This document shows, in pieces, positions 17,095-24,851 of a stretch of 32,146 nucleotides of DNA; within the stretch, counting starts at the first letter, position 1; each line of letters begins with the position of its first letter. The notes below the pieces were generated by a model. It had not been told where the DNA came from, ran no database searches, and saw nothing but the letters and a program-made list of their open reading frames with translations. Origin of the DNA: Acidimicrobiia bacterium (GTDB lineage: Bacteria; Actinomycetota; Acidimicrobiia; Spongiisociales; UBA5794); the NCBI GenBank assembly GCA_013003395.1, contig JABDJC010000013.1, forward strand, positions 1-32,146, written 5' to 3'. Position numbers and translations under genes: made by a program.

Positions 17095-18083
17095 GAAACC
17101 TCACTCATGTAGACCGTCCGACCCTCGCTCAGCGAGAGATCGCACGCGGCCGCGACCTGGAGGTCGGCATAGGCGTCGTGGTGGGTCGCGGCGGGTGTCG
17201 CCTTGCCGCCCACCATCGCCACGAACGCCGCGATCTCGGCCTTGTACGCCGCATCGAATCGGTCCCAGAAGTTGGTGAACGGATCAGCCGGAGCAACCGC
17301 ACCCGGTTCGAGCGACACGATCGCCGCGGCATCTCCCCAACCGGCCGACATGGCTGCATCGGGAGTGAAGACCTCGAGCCTCACGTCGTACCCAACAGGG
17401 TCGTGCCGGATTCCCGACAGCTGCGCCAACGTGCCGCCTGACATCTCGAGAAGCGCTGCTGCACTGTCGACGTCGCCAGCGGCAGCTATCTCGGGGAAGC
17501 CTGTTGCCGCGCCAATTGCGCGAACGGAGACGACTTCCTGCCCCGTGACGTAACGGACCGCATCGATGTCGTGAATCAAGCAGTCGCGGAAGATACCACC
17601 GGACACCTTGACGTAGTCGATTGGTGGCGGCTCGGGGTCGTGGGTCTGGGAACGTACGAGGTAGGGAACACGAGATCCTGATGCGACCACACGATCGCGA
17701 ATGGCGCGGATCGCCGGGTCGTACCTCCGTTGGAAGCCCATGAGCACCGAGACGCCCGCATCGTCGATCGCGTCGATCGCACGTCGGGTGTTCTCCAGGT
17801 CGAGCGCAATCGGCTTCTCGCAAAAGGTCGGAAGGCCGGCTTTGGCCGCAGCGATCAGATACTCCACATGAGTGTCAGTCGAGCTGGCGATGGCCACCGC
17901 ATCGACGCCGTCCATTGCTGTCTCGATACCAGCAGCCACACCCCGCGTGAGTGTCTCTGCGACAACAACAGCCCGAGCCGGATCGACGTCGGCGACAACC
18001 ACTTCTGCCACGTCGGGCTGCGCATCGAGAAGTCTCGCGTGCATGGCCCCGATTCGACCGGCCCCGATCAAACCGATTCTCAT
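17091..18083 (-). CDS. iolG: Inositol 2-dehydrogenase (Gfo/Idh/MocA family)
   Basis: 330-aa NAD-dependent dehydrogenase that would oxidise myo-inositol to 2-keto-myo-inositol, the first step of the pathway. It has MRIGLIGAGRIGAMHARLL (Rossmann), PTFCEKPIALD (catalytic Lys) and GGIFRDCLIHDID (His/Asp pair), the usual InDH set. I use ATG 18083, with GGAAGG before it, rather than the track's 18110, whose extra codons would overlap a good -10 box. It is first in the minus arm, divergent from the importer, with a TTGACA promoter and operator O2 upstream. Gfo enzymes are hard to separate by motif, so the exact cyclitol isomer is not certain. Confidence 0.88.
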   Translation of the reverse strand: MRIGLIGAGRIGAMHARLLDAQPDVAEVVVADVDPARAVVVAETLTRGVAAGIETAMDGVDAVAIASSTDTHVEYLIAAAKAGLPTFCEKPIALDLENTRRAIDAIDDAGVSVLMGFQRRYDPAIRAIRDRVVASGSRVPYLVRSQTHDPEPPPIDYVKVSGGIFRDCLIHDIDAVRYVTGQEVVSVRAIGAATGFPEIAAAGDVDSAAALLEMSGGTLAQLSGIRHDPVGYDVRLEVFTPDAAMSAGWGDAAAIVSLEPGAVAPADPFTNFWDRFDAAYKAEIAAFVAMVGGKATPAATHHDAYADLQVAAACDLSLSEGRTVYMSEVS

Positions 18084-18108
18084 GACTACCTTCCTTCGGC
18101 CGAACCGC

Positions 18109-18138
18109 ACCGTATGCGATGACGTTCGTCTGTGTCAA
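18109..18138 (-). promoter_or_regulatory. Promoter of the iolG arm
   Basis: On the minus strand a consensus -35, TTGACA (18138-18133), is followed after 18 bp by TACGGT (18114-18109) as the -10. Transcription would begin near 18102, leaving an ~20-nt leader that includes the GGAAGG ribosome site of iolG. Operator O2 lies about 30 bp upstream of the -35. Confidence 0.6.
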
Positions 18139-18167
18139 CACCGCTCCGAACTGTGCCTCCTCGGAGG

Positions 18168-18181
18168 TTGGAGCGTTCCAA
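18168..18181. promoter_or_regulatory. Operator O2 in the divergent iolG / transporter region
   Basis: TTGGAGCGTTCCAA, matching O1 except for one base that breaks perfect symmetry. It lies between the divergent iolG and substrate-binding-protein genes, so one bound repressor could act on both arms. No clear rightward promoter boxes were found next to it. Confidence 0.75.
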
Positions 18182-18277
18182 TCGTGGTGCCGAACCGCAC
18201 TTTGTGTCTAACCTGCACAACCGGCGATGACCGGCTCTCAGGCCGGACGCCACTCACCAGTGAAAGAGGGAACCAGT

Positions 18278-19282
18278 ATGAAGCGATATCGTCTTGCAGC
18301 GATCGTATTCGCCTTCATGGTGCTTGCCGCAGCATGTGGTGGTACGGAAAGTACCGAAACCACCGCAGCCGGCAGTGAACCAACCGACACAACCGCGACC
18401 GTAGATCTCAACCAGGGATCGGATCTCACCTTCCACATGGTCACCCACTCTGATGACGGCACCTTCTGGTCTGTTGTCAAGAAGGGTATGGAGGACGCGT
18501 GTACGGCACTCGGCGTCAATTGCGTGTGGAGTCCGTCGTTCAACGACCCCTCTAAGCAGGTGTCTGACATCGAAGCCGCCATCGCAGCAGGCAGTGACGG
18601 CATCGGCGTTTCGCTGGCCAACCCAGAAGCGGTGGTGCCGGCGGCAACTGACGCCGTGGCAGCCGGGATTCCGGTGGTCACGATCAACTCCGGAGTCAAC
18701 GACTACCAGAGCATCGGCGCCATCACCCATATCGGACAGACGGAAATCGCAGCCGGAAACGGTGCCGGACTTCGCTTCAACGACCTCGGTGCCACCAAGG
18801 TGCTGTGCGCCCAGCAGGAGCAGGGCAACATTGGTCTCGAAGAGCGTTGCCAAGGACTCGAAGAGACCTTCAACGGCGAAGTCGTGACCCAGTTCGTTGG
18901 GCCCGACGCCAACCCAGAAGAGCAGATCAACACGATCCTGGCCACGTTGCAGGCTGACGCAGACATCAACGCCGTGTTCGGTGTTGGGCCAATCGTTGCG
19001 TTCCGCGCAGTCGACGCCTGCTCACAAGCCGGCCGTGACTGCTTCATCGGTGGTGTGGACAACTCCGAGGACGTGACGGCCGCGATCGAGGGTGGAGACA
19101 TCAACTTCACCATCGATCAGCAGCAGTACCTCCAGGGATACGTCGCCATCGTTACGTTGTATCTCAACCAGGTGAACCTGAACACCCTCGGCGGTGGATT
19201 CCCGGTCTTGACCGGTCCAGGTTTCGTTGACGCAGACAACGTTGCAGGCATCAAGACACTGGTCGAGGCGGGCACCCGCTGA
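18278..19282 (+). CDS. Sugar/inositol ABC transporter substrate-binding lipoprotein
   Basis: 334-aa periplasmic-binding-protein family 4 (ribose/inositol type) lipoprotein. Signal peptide MKRYRLAAIVFAFMVLAAAC with lipobox Cys20, then a short Thr/Ser/Glu-rich tether. The mature part shows FHMVTHSDDGTFWSVVKKGMEDA, ISVLANP-type and GIPVVTINSG motifs of sugar binders. The track's start at 18227 is too early; ATG 18278, after AGAGGG, gives a proper signal peptide. It captures the transported cyclitol outside the membrane for the permease/ATPase downstream. Ligand identity (inositol) is inferred from the surrounding iol genes. Confidence 0.93.
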   Translation: MKRYRLAAIVFAFMVLAAACGGTESTETTAAGSEPTDTTATVDLNQGSDLTFHMVTHSDDGTFWSVVKKGMEDACTALGVNCVWSPSFNDPSKQVSDIEAAIAAGSDGIGVSLANPEAVVPAATDAVAAGIPVVTINSGVNDYQSIGAITHIGQTEIAAGNGAGLRFNDLGATKVLCAQQEQGNIGLEERCQGLEETFNGEVVTQFVGPDANPEEQINTILATLQADADINAVFGVGPIVAFRAVDACSQAGRDCFIGGVDNSEDVTAAIEGGDINFTIDQQQYLQGYVAIVTLYLNQVNLNTLGGGFPVLTGPGFVDADNVAGIKTLVEAGTR

Positions 19283-19307
19283 CGCCGCTGAGCATCCATC
19301 TGAAGGA

Positions 19308-19329
19308 GGGGATCGGTTCGCCGGTCCCC
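19308..19329 (+). terminator. Stem-loop after the binding-protein gene
   Basis: GGGGATCGG-TTCG-CCGGTCCCC folds into a 9-bp stem (one G-U pair) with a UUCG loop, 26 bp after the binding-protein stop. The following TTCTCGCGTCTTAGTTT is only mildly T-rich, so partial termination or 3'-end protection is more likely than a full stop. Such structures commonly let the binding protein be made in excess over its permease. Confidence 0.6.
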
Positions 19330-19354
19330 TTCTCGCGTCTTAGTTTCGAGCCAT

Positions 19355-19384
19355 CCGACACCGCACCGACTCGTTCGATACACT
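19355..19384 (+). promoter_or_regulatory. Weak candidate internal promoter before the permease
   Basis: CCGACA, 18 bp, TACACT, lying between the stem-loop and the CxxC leader ORF. It would give the permease/ATPase part its own transcript. Based only on similarity to sigma-70-type boxes. Confidence 0.25.
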
Positions 19385-19412
19385 CACCGGCACATTGTCG
19401 AGGAGGGGTCAC

Positions 19413-19460
19413 ATGCTCTCGAGTCTGCCGTGCGCCAACTGCGGGGAGATGGTTCAGTGA
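19413..19460 (+). CDS. 15-codon leader [18 protein letters not shown], coupled to permease
   Basis: Too short for the ORF track. A very strong ribosome site, AGGAGGGG, lies 6 nt before ATG 19413. The ORF encodes [15 protein letters not shown] and its TGA (19458-19460) overlaps the permease GTG (19457-19459) in the same 4-bp NTGA manner used between real genes in this operon. The peptide has a CxxC-G knuckle like half of a zinc ribbon. The permease itself has only GGGGAG about 9 nt before its GTG. It may be a translational-coupling leader, a tiny Cys peptide sensing metal or redox state, or a remnant of a lost gene. Seen directly: the SD, ORF and overlap; function is unknown. Confidence 0.5.
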   Translation: MLSSLPCANCGEMVQ

Positions 19461-21370
19461 CGACTGAGACACCAGCACCACCAGCAACGGCCAGCCCACC
19501 CGACGATGAACGACTTGCGTATCGCGGACCGATCCAGCGGCTCTTCATTCGGCCCGAAATCGGAGCCCTGGTCGGCGCAGCCGTCATATGGGTCTTCTTC
19601 TGGGCCGTCACCGACGTGTTCGGAACAACGGCGGGAGTGAACAACTACCTCGACGTGTCGGCGACCCTTGGAATCATGTCCATTGCTGTGGCGCTGCTGA
19701 TGATCGGCGGTGAGTTCGACCTTTCCTCAGGCGCCATCACCGGTGCCACAGGAATGCTGGTGGTGTTGATCGTCAAGGACGTTGGTGAGTTCGGAGGCGC
19801 AGGCTTCCCCCTCGCTATCGCCATCCCGCTCACGCTTGCCTTTGCGCTCATGATCGGCTGGGCGAATGGCACGTTGGTGGAAAAGACTGCACTACCCAGC
19901 TTCATCGTCACGCTGGCCACGTTCTTCATCTTGCGGGGCGCCAAGCTCGGATTCGCCAAGCTGTTCACCGACAAGGTCATCGTCGAAGGCCTGGACGACG
20001 CTCCTGATCACGGGTTCTGGGACACGATCTTCGGATCGGTATGGACCCGCAACGACCACGTCTGGGACGAATTCCTTGGAGGGCGCGATCGGGTCTACGG
20101 CGTAGTACTCGCGGTCGGAGCGGTGCTGCTCGTCTACGGCGTCCTCCAGCTCCTCTACCGCCAGAAAGCTGTTCGCTCCCCCGCCGGAATCGCAATCGCC
20201 GTTGGCGGAATCGCTGCCGCTTCCGCCGGTTTGGTGGGACTCACGGCAACCGACAGCGTTTCCGCAAACTGGCTTTTCGGAGTCGTCATGGCGGTGGGTG
20301 CAATCGCCGCCGCCATCGGAGTCGGACTCTGGCGCTTCGAGCGGCGCACCGGAGCGCTGATGTCACTCGAAATGAGTGGAGCTACCGCCAAGTCGGTCGG
20401 GCTGGGTATCGCCGCCATCGTGGTCGGAACGGTCCTGGGTCTCGTTCTCGACATGGACTCCCAGACCGAGATCGGCTTCTTGCTCACGGTGCAAGGACTT
20501 CGAGCAATCGCCTACACCGGATTGGTGGTCACAGGATTGATCATGTTGCTCGGAGCGGCGCGATCGGCAGGCGAATCGTCTCCAAGAACACAGTTGTTGA
20601 TCACCACCATCACGTCGATCGCCATCGTCGTGCTCGCATTCGTGATTCAAGGACAAGCGACCTCCCGGAAATTCAGAGCCGAGTTCTTCGCTGTCCTCCT
20701 TGGTTTGGCGACCCTGATCTTCATTGCGGGCCTGATGCGAGCGATGTTCGAAGAGCGGAGATTTGCCGACCCGGTTGCTGACCGACGAGGACGACTCCTT
20801 GCCTTGTCAGGTGTGGCGCTGGCGTTCGGAGCACTCGCAATCCGATTGCTCTGGTCCACGACCTTCGAGAACGAAACGCTCCCCGGGCAGGTGCGGTGGC
20901 GAGTTTCAGTGCTCTACTTCATCCTCTTCGCAATCGGTGCCAGCTATGTGTTGCTCCGAACGCAGTTCGGGAGCTGGACCTTTGCTGTCGGCGGAAACAA
21001 GAATGCGGCACGCCAAGTGGGTGTGCCGGCTGCGCGAACCAAGACCATCTTGTTCATGATCGTGTCAGCAGCCGGTTGGCTCGTCGGAATGCTCATCGCC
21101 TTCCGCTTGAACTCGGTGCAGGCGAACGTCGGCGATGGCAATGAATTCCTATACATCATCGCCGCCGTAGTCGGCGGCAACCTGCTCACGGGCGGGTACG
21201 GGTCCGCCGTCGGAGCCAGCATCGGCGCCGTCATCATGGCGATGTCGTTTCAAGGCATCCCGTTTGCCGGCTGGAACTCAGACTGGCGATTCTTGTTCGT
21301 CGGAGCAATCTTGCTACTGGCGGTGCTCGTCAACAACTACGTCAGAGCTCGAGCGGAGGCATCGACATGA
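19457..21370 (+). CDS. Ribose/inositol-type ABC permease with large extra membrane block
   Basis: Inner-membrane permease of the BPD_transp_2 (RbsC/AraH-like) family, about 637 aa against the usual 310-350. The N-terminal part is standard ([22 protein letters not shown] near 75-95; [20 protein letters not shown] near 147-164). So is the C-terminal part ([19 protein letters not shown] near 511-529; [22 protein letters not shown] near 571-592). Between them, roughly residues 213-480, lies an extra stretch with about seven hydrophobic segments and two charged loops not expected in the family. I take GTG 19457, coupled to the leader ORF, instead of GTG 19430. It overlaps the ATPase by 4 bp. Confidence 0.9.
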   Translation: MTTETPAPPATASPPDDERLAYRGPIQRLFIRPEIGALVGAAVIWVFFWAVTDVFGTTAGVNNYLDVSATLGIMSIAVALLMIGGEFDLSSGAITGATGMLVVLIVKDVGEFGGAGFPLAIAIPLTLAFALMIGWANGTLVEKTALPSFIVTLATFFILRGAKLGFAKLFTDKVIVEGLDDAPDHGFWDTIFGSVWTRNDHVWDEFLGGRDRVYGVVLAVGAVLLVYGVLQLLYRQKAVRSPAGIAIAVGGIAAASAGLVGLTATDSVSANWLFGVVMAVGAIAAAIGVGLWRFERRTGALMSLEMSGATAKSVGLGIAAIVVGTVLGLVLDMDSQTEIGFLLTVQGLRAIAYTGLVVTGLIMLLGAARSAGESSPRTQLLITTITSIAIVVLAFVIQGQATSRKFRAEFFAVLLGLATLIFIAGLMRAMFEERRFADPVADRRGRLLALSGVALAFGALAIRLLWSTTFENETLPGQVRWRVSVLYFILFAIGASYVLLRTQFGSWTFAVGGNKNAARQVGVPAARTKTILFMIVSAAGWLVGMLIAFRLNSVQANVGDGNEFLYIIAAVVGGNLLTGGYGSAVGASIGAVIMAMSFQGIPFAGWNSDWRFLFVGAILLLAVLVNNYVRARAEAST

Positions 21371-22230
21371 GTGAATCGGCACTTCTTGAACTCGAAGGAA
21401 TCTCGAAGCACTACGGCAACATCATTGCGCTCACCGGGGTGACCACTTCAGTTCGCGCCGGCGAAGTCACCTGCGTCCTCGGCGACAACGGTGCAGGAAA
21501 GTCGACGTTCATCAAGATCATCGCAGGAGCGCACCAGCAAACCCATGGGGTGCTGCGCGTCGAAGGCGAAGAAGTCAGGTTCACGTCGCCTCGCGACGCC
21601 CTCGAGAAGGGCATCGCCACCGTCTATCAAGATCTAGCCGTCGTGCCACTCATGTCGGTCTGGCGGAACTTCTTTCTCGGTTCGGAACCAACTCGTGGTT
21701 GGGGTCCGTTCAGGCGGGTCGATCAAGAGAAGGCCGCAGCCATAGCGAAGGAAGAGATGGCCAAGATGGGCATCGACATCCGCGACACCGAGCAGGCTGT
21801 CGGGACCCTCTCGGGCGGCGAGCGGCAGTCGGTGGCCATCGCACGCGCCGCCTACTTCGGAGCAAGGGTTCTCATTCTCGACGAGCCGACCTCTGCCCTC
21901 GGAGTGAAGCAATCGGGCGTCGTGCTGCGATACATCATCGAGGCCAGGAACCGTGGGCTCGGAGTGATTTTCATCACGCACAATCCCAACCACGCCTATC
22001 CCGTCGGGGATCGTTTCCTGATTCTCAATCGCGGCCAGTCGATGGGGAACTTCGCCAAAGACGAGATCACCCGGGACGAGTTGATCAAGATGATGGCCGG
22101 CGGTGCAGAACTCGAAGAACTCACTCGTGAGCTCGAAGCAGCTTCAGCAGGTGACGAAAAGCTCGCCGCCGTTGCCCAGGAGTTCGCTCACGAAATCGAC
22201 GAGCTCGACGAACGGGCCGAGCACCACTGA
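21367..22230 (+). CDS. Sugar ABC transporter ATP-binding protein (single NBD)
   Basis: 287-aa ATPase driving the importer. Walker [10 protein letters not shown] (39-47), Q-loop in VYQDLAVVP, signature LSGGERQ (147-153), Walker B VLILDEP (167-173), and H-loop ITHN (His204). It has one nucleotide-binding domain, like FrcA, rather than the fused double domain of RbsA/IatA, so two copies must pair in the transporter. The C-terminal ~60 residues are acidic, Glu/Ala-rich and probably helical ([17 protein letters not shown]). ATG overlaps the permease stop by 4 bp. Confidence 0.95.
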   Translation: MSESALLELEGISKHYGNIIALTGVTTSVRAGEVTCVLGDNGAGKSTFIKIIAGAHQQTHGVLRVEGEEVRFTSPRDALEKGIATVYQDLAVVPLMSVWRNFFLGSEPTRGWGPFRRVDQEKAAAIAKEEMAKMGIDIRDTEQAVGTLSGGERQSVAIARAAYFGARVLILDEPTSALGVKQSGVVLRYIIEARNRGLGVIFITHNPNHAYPVGDRFLILNRGQSMGNFAKDEITRDELIKMMAGGAELEELTRELEAASAGDEKLAAVAQEFAHEIDELDERAEHH

Positions 22231-22248
22231 ACATGGCGTAGCGCCGCA

Positions 22249-22908
22249 GTGAGCCTTGTCGCCGGCAAACGTCTCGTCCTCGCGTTGACGATCTCGATGC
22301 TCGCGGCCAGCTGCTCTCCGGCGGTAGACATCCAAGACTCTGTCGCTCGCATCGAAGCAACAGCCTGCAACCGAGCGACGGTGGGCAGTGCCTTCGCGGT
22401 CGAAACCGATCTCCTGATGACGAACGCTCACGTGCTCGCCGGCGTCGAGAGTGACATCGGGGTCGTGACGCCAGACGGGGAGATCCACACCGGCGTCGTC
22501 GAGGCCTTCGATCCGCTGTTGGACATTGCCCTTGTACGCGTCGCGGGTTTGGACGCCGTCCCTGTGACGTTCGCCGCATCGATCGTCGGTGACGTCGGAT
22601 TCATCGGTGCGGTTGTAAAGGATGGGGTCGTAACCCCGGTGAGCCACACCGTGCTGCGCCACATCGTCGCGAACAGCGGAGACATCTACGACCAGGGTGT
22701 CGTCTCACGACCCGCAGTGGAGCTAAGAGCAGCCATCGACCCTGGAACTTCCGGAGCTGCCGTGTTCGACGAACTGGGTCGCGTGATCGGCCTCGCGTTC
22801 GCCGAGAACCGCAACGACGACATCACCTATGCGATCGGTCAGGAGCTGCTCGCTGACTTTCTCGCAGAACCTCGAGCTTCCTCGGACACCGGAAGGTGCC
22901 GTCGTTGA
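22249..22908 (+). CDS. MarP-like trypsin-type serine protease, predicted lipoprotein
   Basis: 219-aa secreted chymotrypsin-fold protease. Signal peptide with lipobox LAASC (Cys22). Catalytic triad visible: His61 (TNAHVLAG), Asp92 (PLLDIALV), Ser168 (DPGTSGAAV). Cys40 and Cys217 flank the domain as do the disulfide cysteines of mycobacterial MarP, and the SGDIYD...VELRAAIDPGTSG and GRVIGLAF stretches also resemble MarP, but the four-helix membrane anchor of MarP is absent. GTSGAA replaces the usual GDSGGP. GTG start, 18 nt after the ATPase, no good SD. A protease in a sugar-uptake operon is unexpected; possible roles are quality control or processing of the binding lipoprotein. Confidence 0.88.
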   Translation: MSLVAGKRLVLALTISMLAASCSPAVDIQDSVARIEATACNRATVGSAFAVETDLLMTNAHVLAGVESDIGVVTPDGEIHTGVVEAFDPLLDIALVRVAGLDAVPVTFAASIVGDVGFIGAVVKDGVVTPVSHTVLRHIVANSGDIYDQGVVSRPAVELRAAIDPGTSGAAVFDELGRVIGLAFAENRNDDITYAIGQELLADFLAEPRASSDTGRCRR

Positions 22909-22933
22909 CGCAACCGGCTCAGATCGGTACTTT
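22905..22933 (+). promoter_or_regulatory. iolB promoter
   Basis: TTGACG (22905-22910), a 17-bp spacer, then TACTTT (22928-22933), a near-consensus housekeeping promoter. The -35 overlaps the protease stop codon. Operator O3 begins at the last base of the -10 and so covers the transcription start. Confidence 0.75.
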
Positions 22934-22954
22934 CCCCTGGAACGTTCCAGGGGA
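22933..22954. promoter_or_regulatory. Operator O3, perfect 22-bp palindrome over iolB start region
   Basis: TCCCCTGGAACGTTCCAGGGGA is a perfect 22-bp palindrome containing the shared core TGGAACGTTCCA. It runs from the end of the iolB -10 to the iolB ribosome site (GGGGAG, 6 nt before ATG 22960). A repressor bound here would block transcription initiation. In any RNA read through from the transporter genes the same bases could fold into a hairpin that hides the ribosome site. Confidence 0.88.
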
Positions 22955-22959
22955 GATAC

Positions 22960-23823
22960 ATGTCCGAGCTCTTCATTCCGCGCGGCACACACGCAGTCGA
23001 TGGATTCGACCTCGCGGCGACGCCAGCCATCGCCGGTTGGCCATACAGCGGCCTACTCATCAAGTCGCTGGCGCCCGGAGAGACGCTTCAGCTCGCCACG
23101 GCGGACCGGGAGATGGCCGTGCTTCCGCTTTCTGGATCCTTTGGAGTCCAGGCGGGCAGCTCATCCTTCGACTTGCGTGGCAGGACCGGAGTGTTCGACG
23201 CCGTCACCGATTGGGCGTACGTCGGTATCGACACCGACTTGAGCATCACTACGGCTTCGGGCGGCGAGGTAGCGCTGTGTACGGCGCAAGCGACTCGCAG
23301 CATCGATCCCTACATGGTGGCTGCCGAAGACGTGCAGATCGAGGTACGCGGCGGCGGTCGCGGCACTCGTCAGATCAACAACTTTCTCAGCGCCGACCAA
23401 CACGACGCGGACAAGCTCATCGCCGTCGAGGTACTCACGCCCGATGGCGGCTGGTCCTCCTATCCCCCGCACAAGCACGACGAGTTCTCAGACGACGAAG
23501 TCGAACTCGAAGAGATCTACTACTTCAAGATCGAGGGAGACAAGGGCATCGGGATGTTCAGCCTGTACACCTCGGACCACGAGATCAACGAAACCTGGAC
23601 GGTTCGAGACGGCGACACGGTACTGGTACCAAAAGGCTTCCACGGTCCCGCGGCGGCAACGCCGGGCCACCACATGTACTACCTCAACGTGATGGCCGGA
23701 CCGAGCGAACCCCGTGCGTGGCGTTTCTGTGACGATCCTGATCACACCTGGGCGAGAGGCATGCTCGACGCGCAGGAGCCTGATCCGCGTCTGCCTCTGA
23801 CGACGGCCGCAGGTCGCACTTGA
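22960..23823 (+). CDS. iolB: 5-deoxy-glucuronate isomerase
   Basis: 287-aa bicupin isomerase converting 5-deoxy-glucuronate to 2-deoxy-5-keto-gluconate. The diagnostic stretch GGWSSYPPHKHDEF...ELEEIYYFKIEG carries the metal-binding HxH and Glu residues of the C-terminal cupin, with HG in VPKGFHGPAAATPGHHMYYLNVM completing the site. Length is slightly above the usual 260-275. It is driven by its own promoter and operator O3 and is translationally coupled to lacI through a TTGA overlap. Confidence 0.96.
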   Translation: MSELFIPRGTHAVDGFDLAATPAIAGWPYSGLLIKSLAPGETLQLATADREMAVLPLSGSFGVQAGSSSFDLRGRTGVFDAVTDWAYVGIDTDLSITTASGGEVALCTAQATRSIDPYMVAAEDVQIEVRGGGRGTRQINNFLSADQHDADKLIAVEVLTPDGGWSSYPPHKHDEFSDDEVELEEIYYFKIEGDKGIGMFSLYTSDHEINETWTVRDGDTVLVPKGFHGPAAATPGHHMYYLNVMAGPSEPRAWRFCDDPDHTWARGMLDAQEPDPRLPLTTAAGRT

Positions 23824-24821
23824 GCCATCCGACGATCTTCGACGTGGCCCGCCGTGCGGGTGTGTCGAAGTCACTCGTGTCGATGGTCATGCGCGGCGCG
23901 ACGAACGTCAGTGACGAGCGTCGCGCTCGGGTGATCGCCGCAGCCGAAGAGCTCGGCTACCGCCCCAATGCGGCGGCTCAGAGCCTCGTGCGGCAGAAGT
24001 CTTTCGTGATGGGCGTCATCGTCTCTGATCTCCACAACACGTTCTTCGCCGATGTCATCGACGGCATCGACAACGCGGTTCGCTCCGTCGGCTATCGAGC
24101 GTTGCTCGTGAGCGGACACCTCAACGCCGACCGCGAGACCGAAGCGCTCGAGACTCTTCTTCGCCTGCGTGCCGACGCGGTGATACTGGCTGGACCGGCA
24201 GTGGACATCGACGATGTAGTCGCCGCAGCGGCATCCGTACCACTGGTCGTTGCTGGCGCAGTGAGCAGCCATGCGGCAATCCCGAGCGTGACAACCGACG
24301 ACCTTCGAGGCGCCGCACTCGCAGTGGACCATTTGGTAGAACTCGGCCACAAGAAAATCAGCCACATCGACGGAGGGGACGCCCTTTCGTCACGCTTGCG
24401 CCGCCAAGGCTACGAAGCGGCCATGCGTCGCCATGGTCTCGAGCCCCGGGTGGTCAGCGGGTCGTTCACCCGCGACGGCGGTATCCACGGCGCACAGACG
24501 CTGCTAGCGGGTGACGACGAGCCAACCGCAATATTCGCCGCCAACGACCTTGCGGCCATGGGCGTGCTGTCGGTACTGCACGATTCTGGAGCAGACGTAC
24601 CTGGCGAACTCTCAGTGGTCGGCTACGACAACACTGCAGTCGCCCAGTCGAGTCCCATTCCACTCACCACCATCGACCAACCGCGCACCGAACTCGGCGA
24701 AGTTGCAGCCCGCCTCGCCTTGGAGCGCATCAACGACGGAACCGACGTCCAGTCGGTAGTGCTCGAGCCGACACTTGTCATACGCGATACGACCGTCACG
24801 CCAACCCACTCCAGGCAATAA
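23820..24821 (+). CDS. LacI-family repressor of the inositol locus
   Basis: 333-aa transcription factor. The N-terminal helix-turn-helix is TIFDVARRAGVSKSLVSMVMRG (residues 5-26), followed by the hinge helix NAAAQSLVRQK, then a type-1 periplasmic-binding-like sensor domain (VIVSDLHNTFFADVIDGI... to TTIDQPRTELGEVAA). The start is TTG 23820, forced by the HTH and overlapping the iolB stop by 4 bp. It most likely binds the NTGGARCGTTCCAN sites at 15306, 18168 and 22937 and is itself made from the O3-controlled transcript, giving negative autoregulation. The inducer is probably an inositol intermediate; operator pairing is inferred from co-location and the LacI-type central CG. Confidence 0.93.
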   Translation: MSHPTIFDVARRAGVSKSLVSMVMRGATNVSDERRARVIAAAEELGYRPNAAAQSLVRQKSFVMGVIVSDLHNTFFADVIDGIDNAVRSVGYRALLVSGHLNADRETEALETLLRLRADAVILAGPAVDIDDVVAAAASVPLVVAGAVSSHAAIPSVTTDDLRGAALAVDHLVELGHKKISHIDGGDALSSRLRRQGYEAAMRRHGLEPRVVSGSFTRDGGIHGAQTLLAGDDEPTAIFAANDLAAMGVLSVLHDSGADVPGELSVVGYDNTAVAQSSPIPLTTIDQPRTELGEVAARLALERINDGTDVQSVVLEPTLVIRDTTVTPTHSRQ

Positions 24822-24851
24822 GCTCAATACCATCACGACTCCGAGGAGCCC

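Noticed and set aside
18182-18277. Promoter for the binding-protein gene
   Set aside because: TAACCT/TCTAAC-like -10 candidates exist but no acceptable -35 at 16-19 bp; the true promoter could not be placed.
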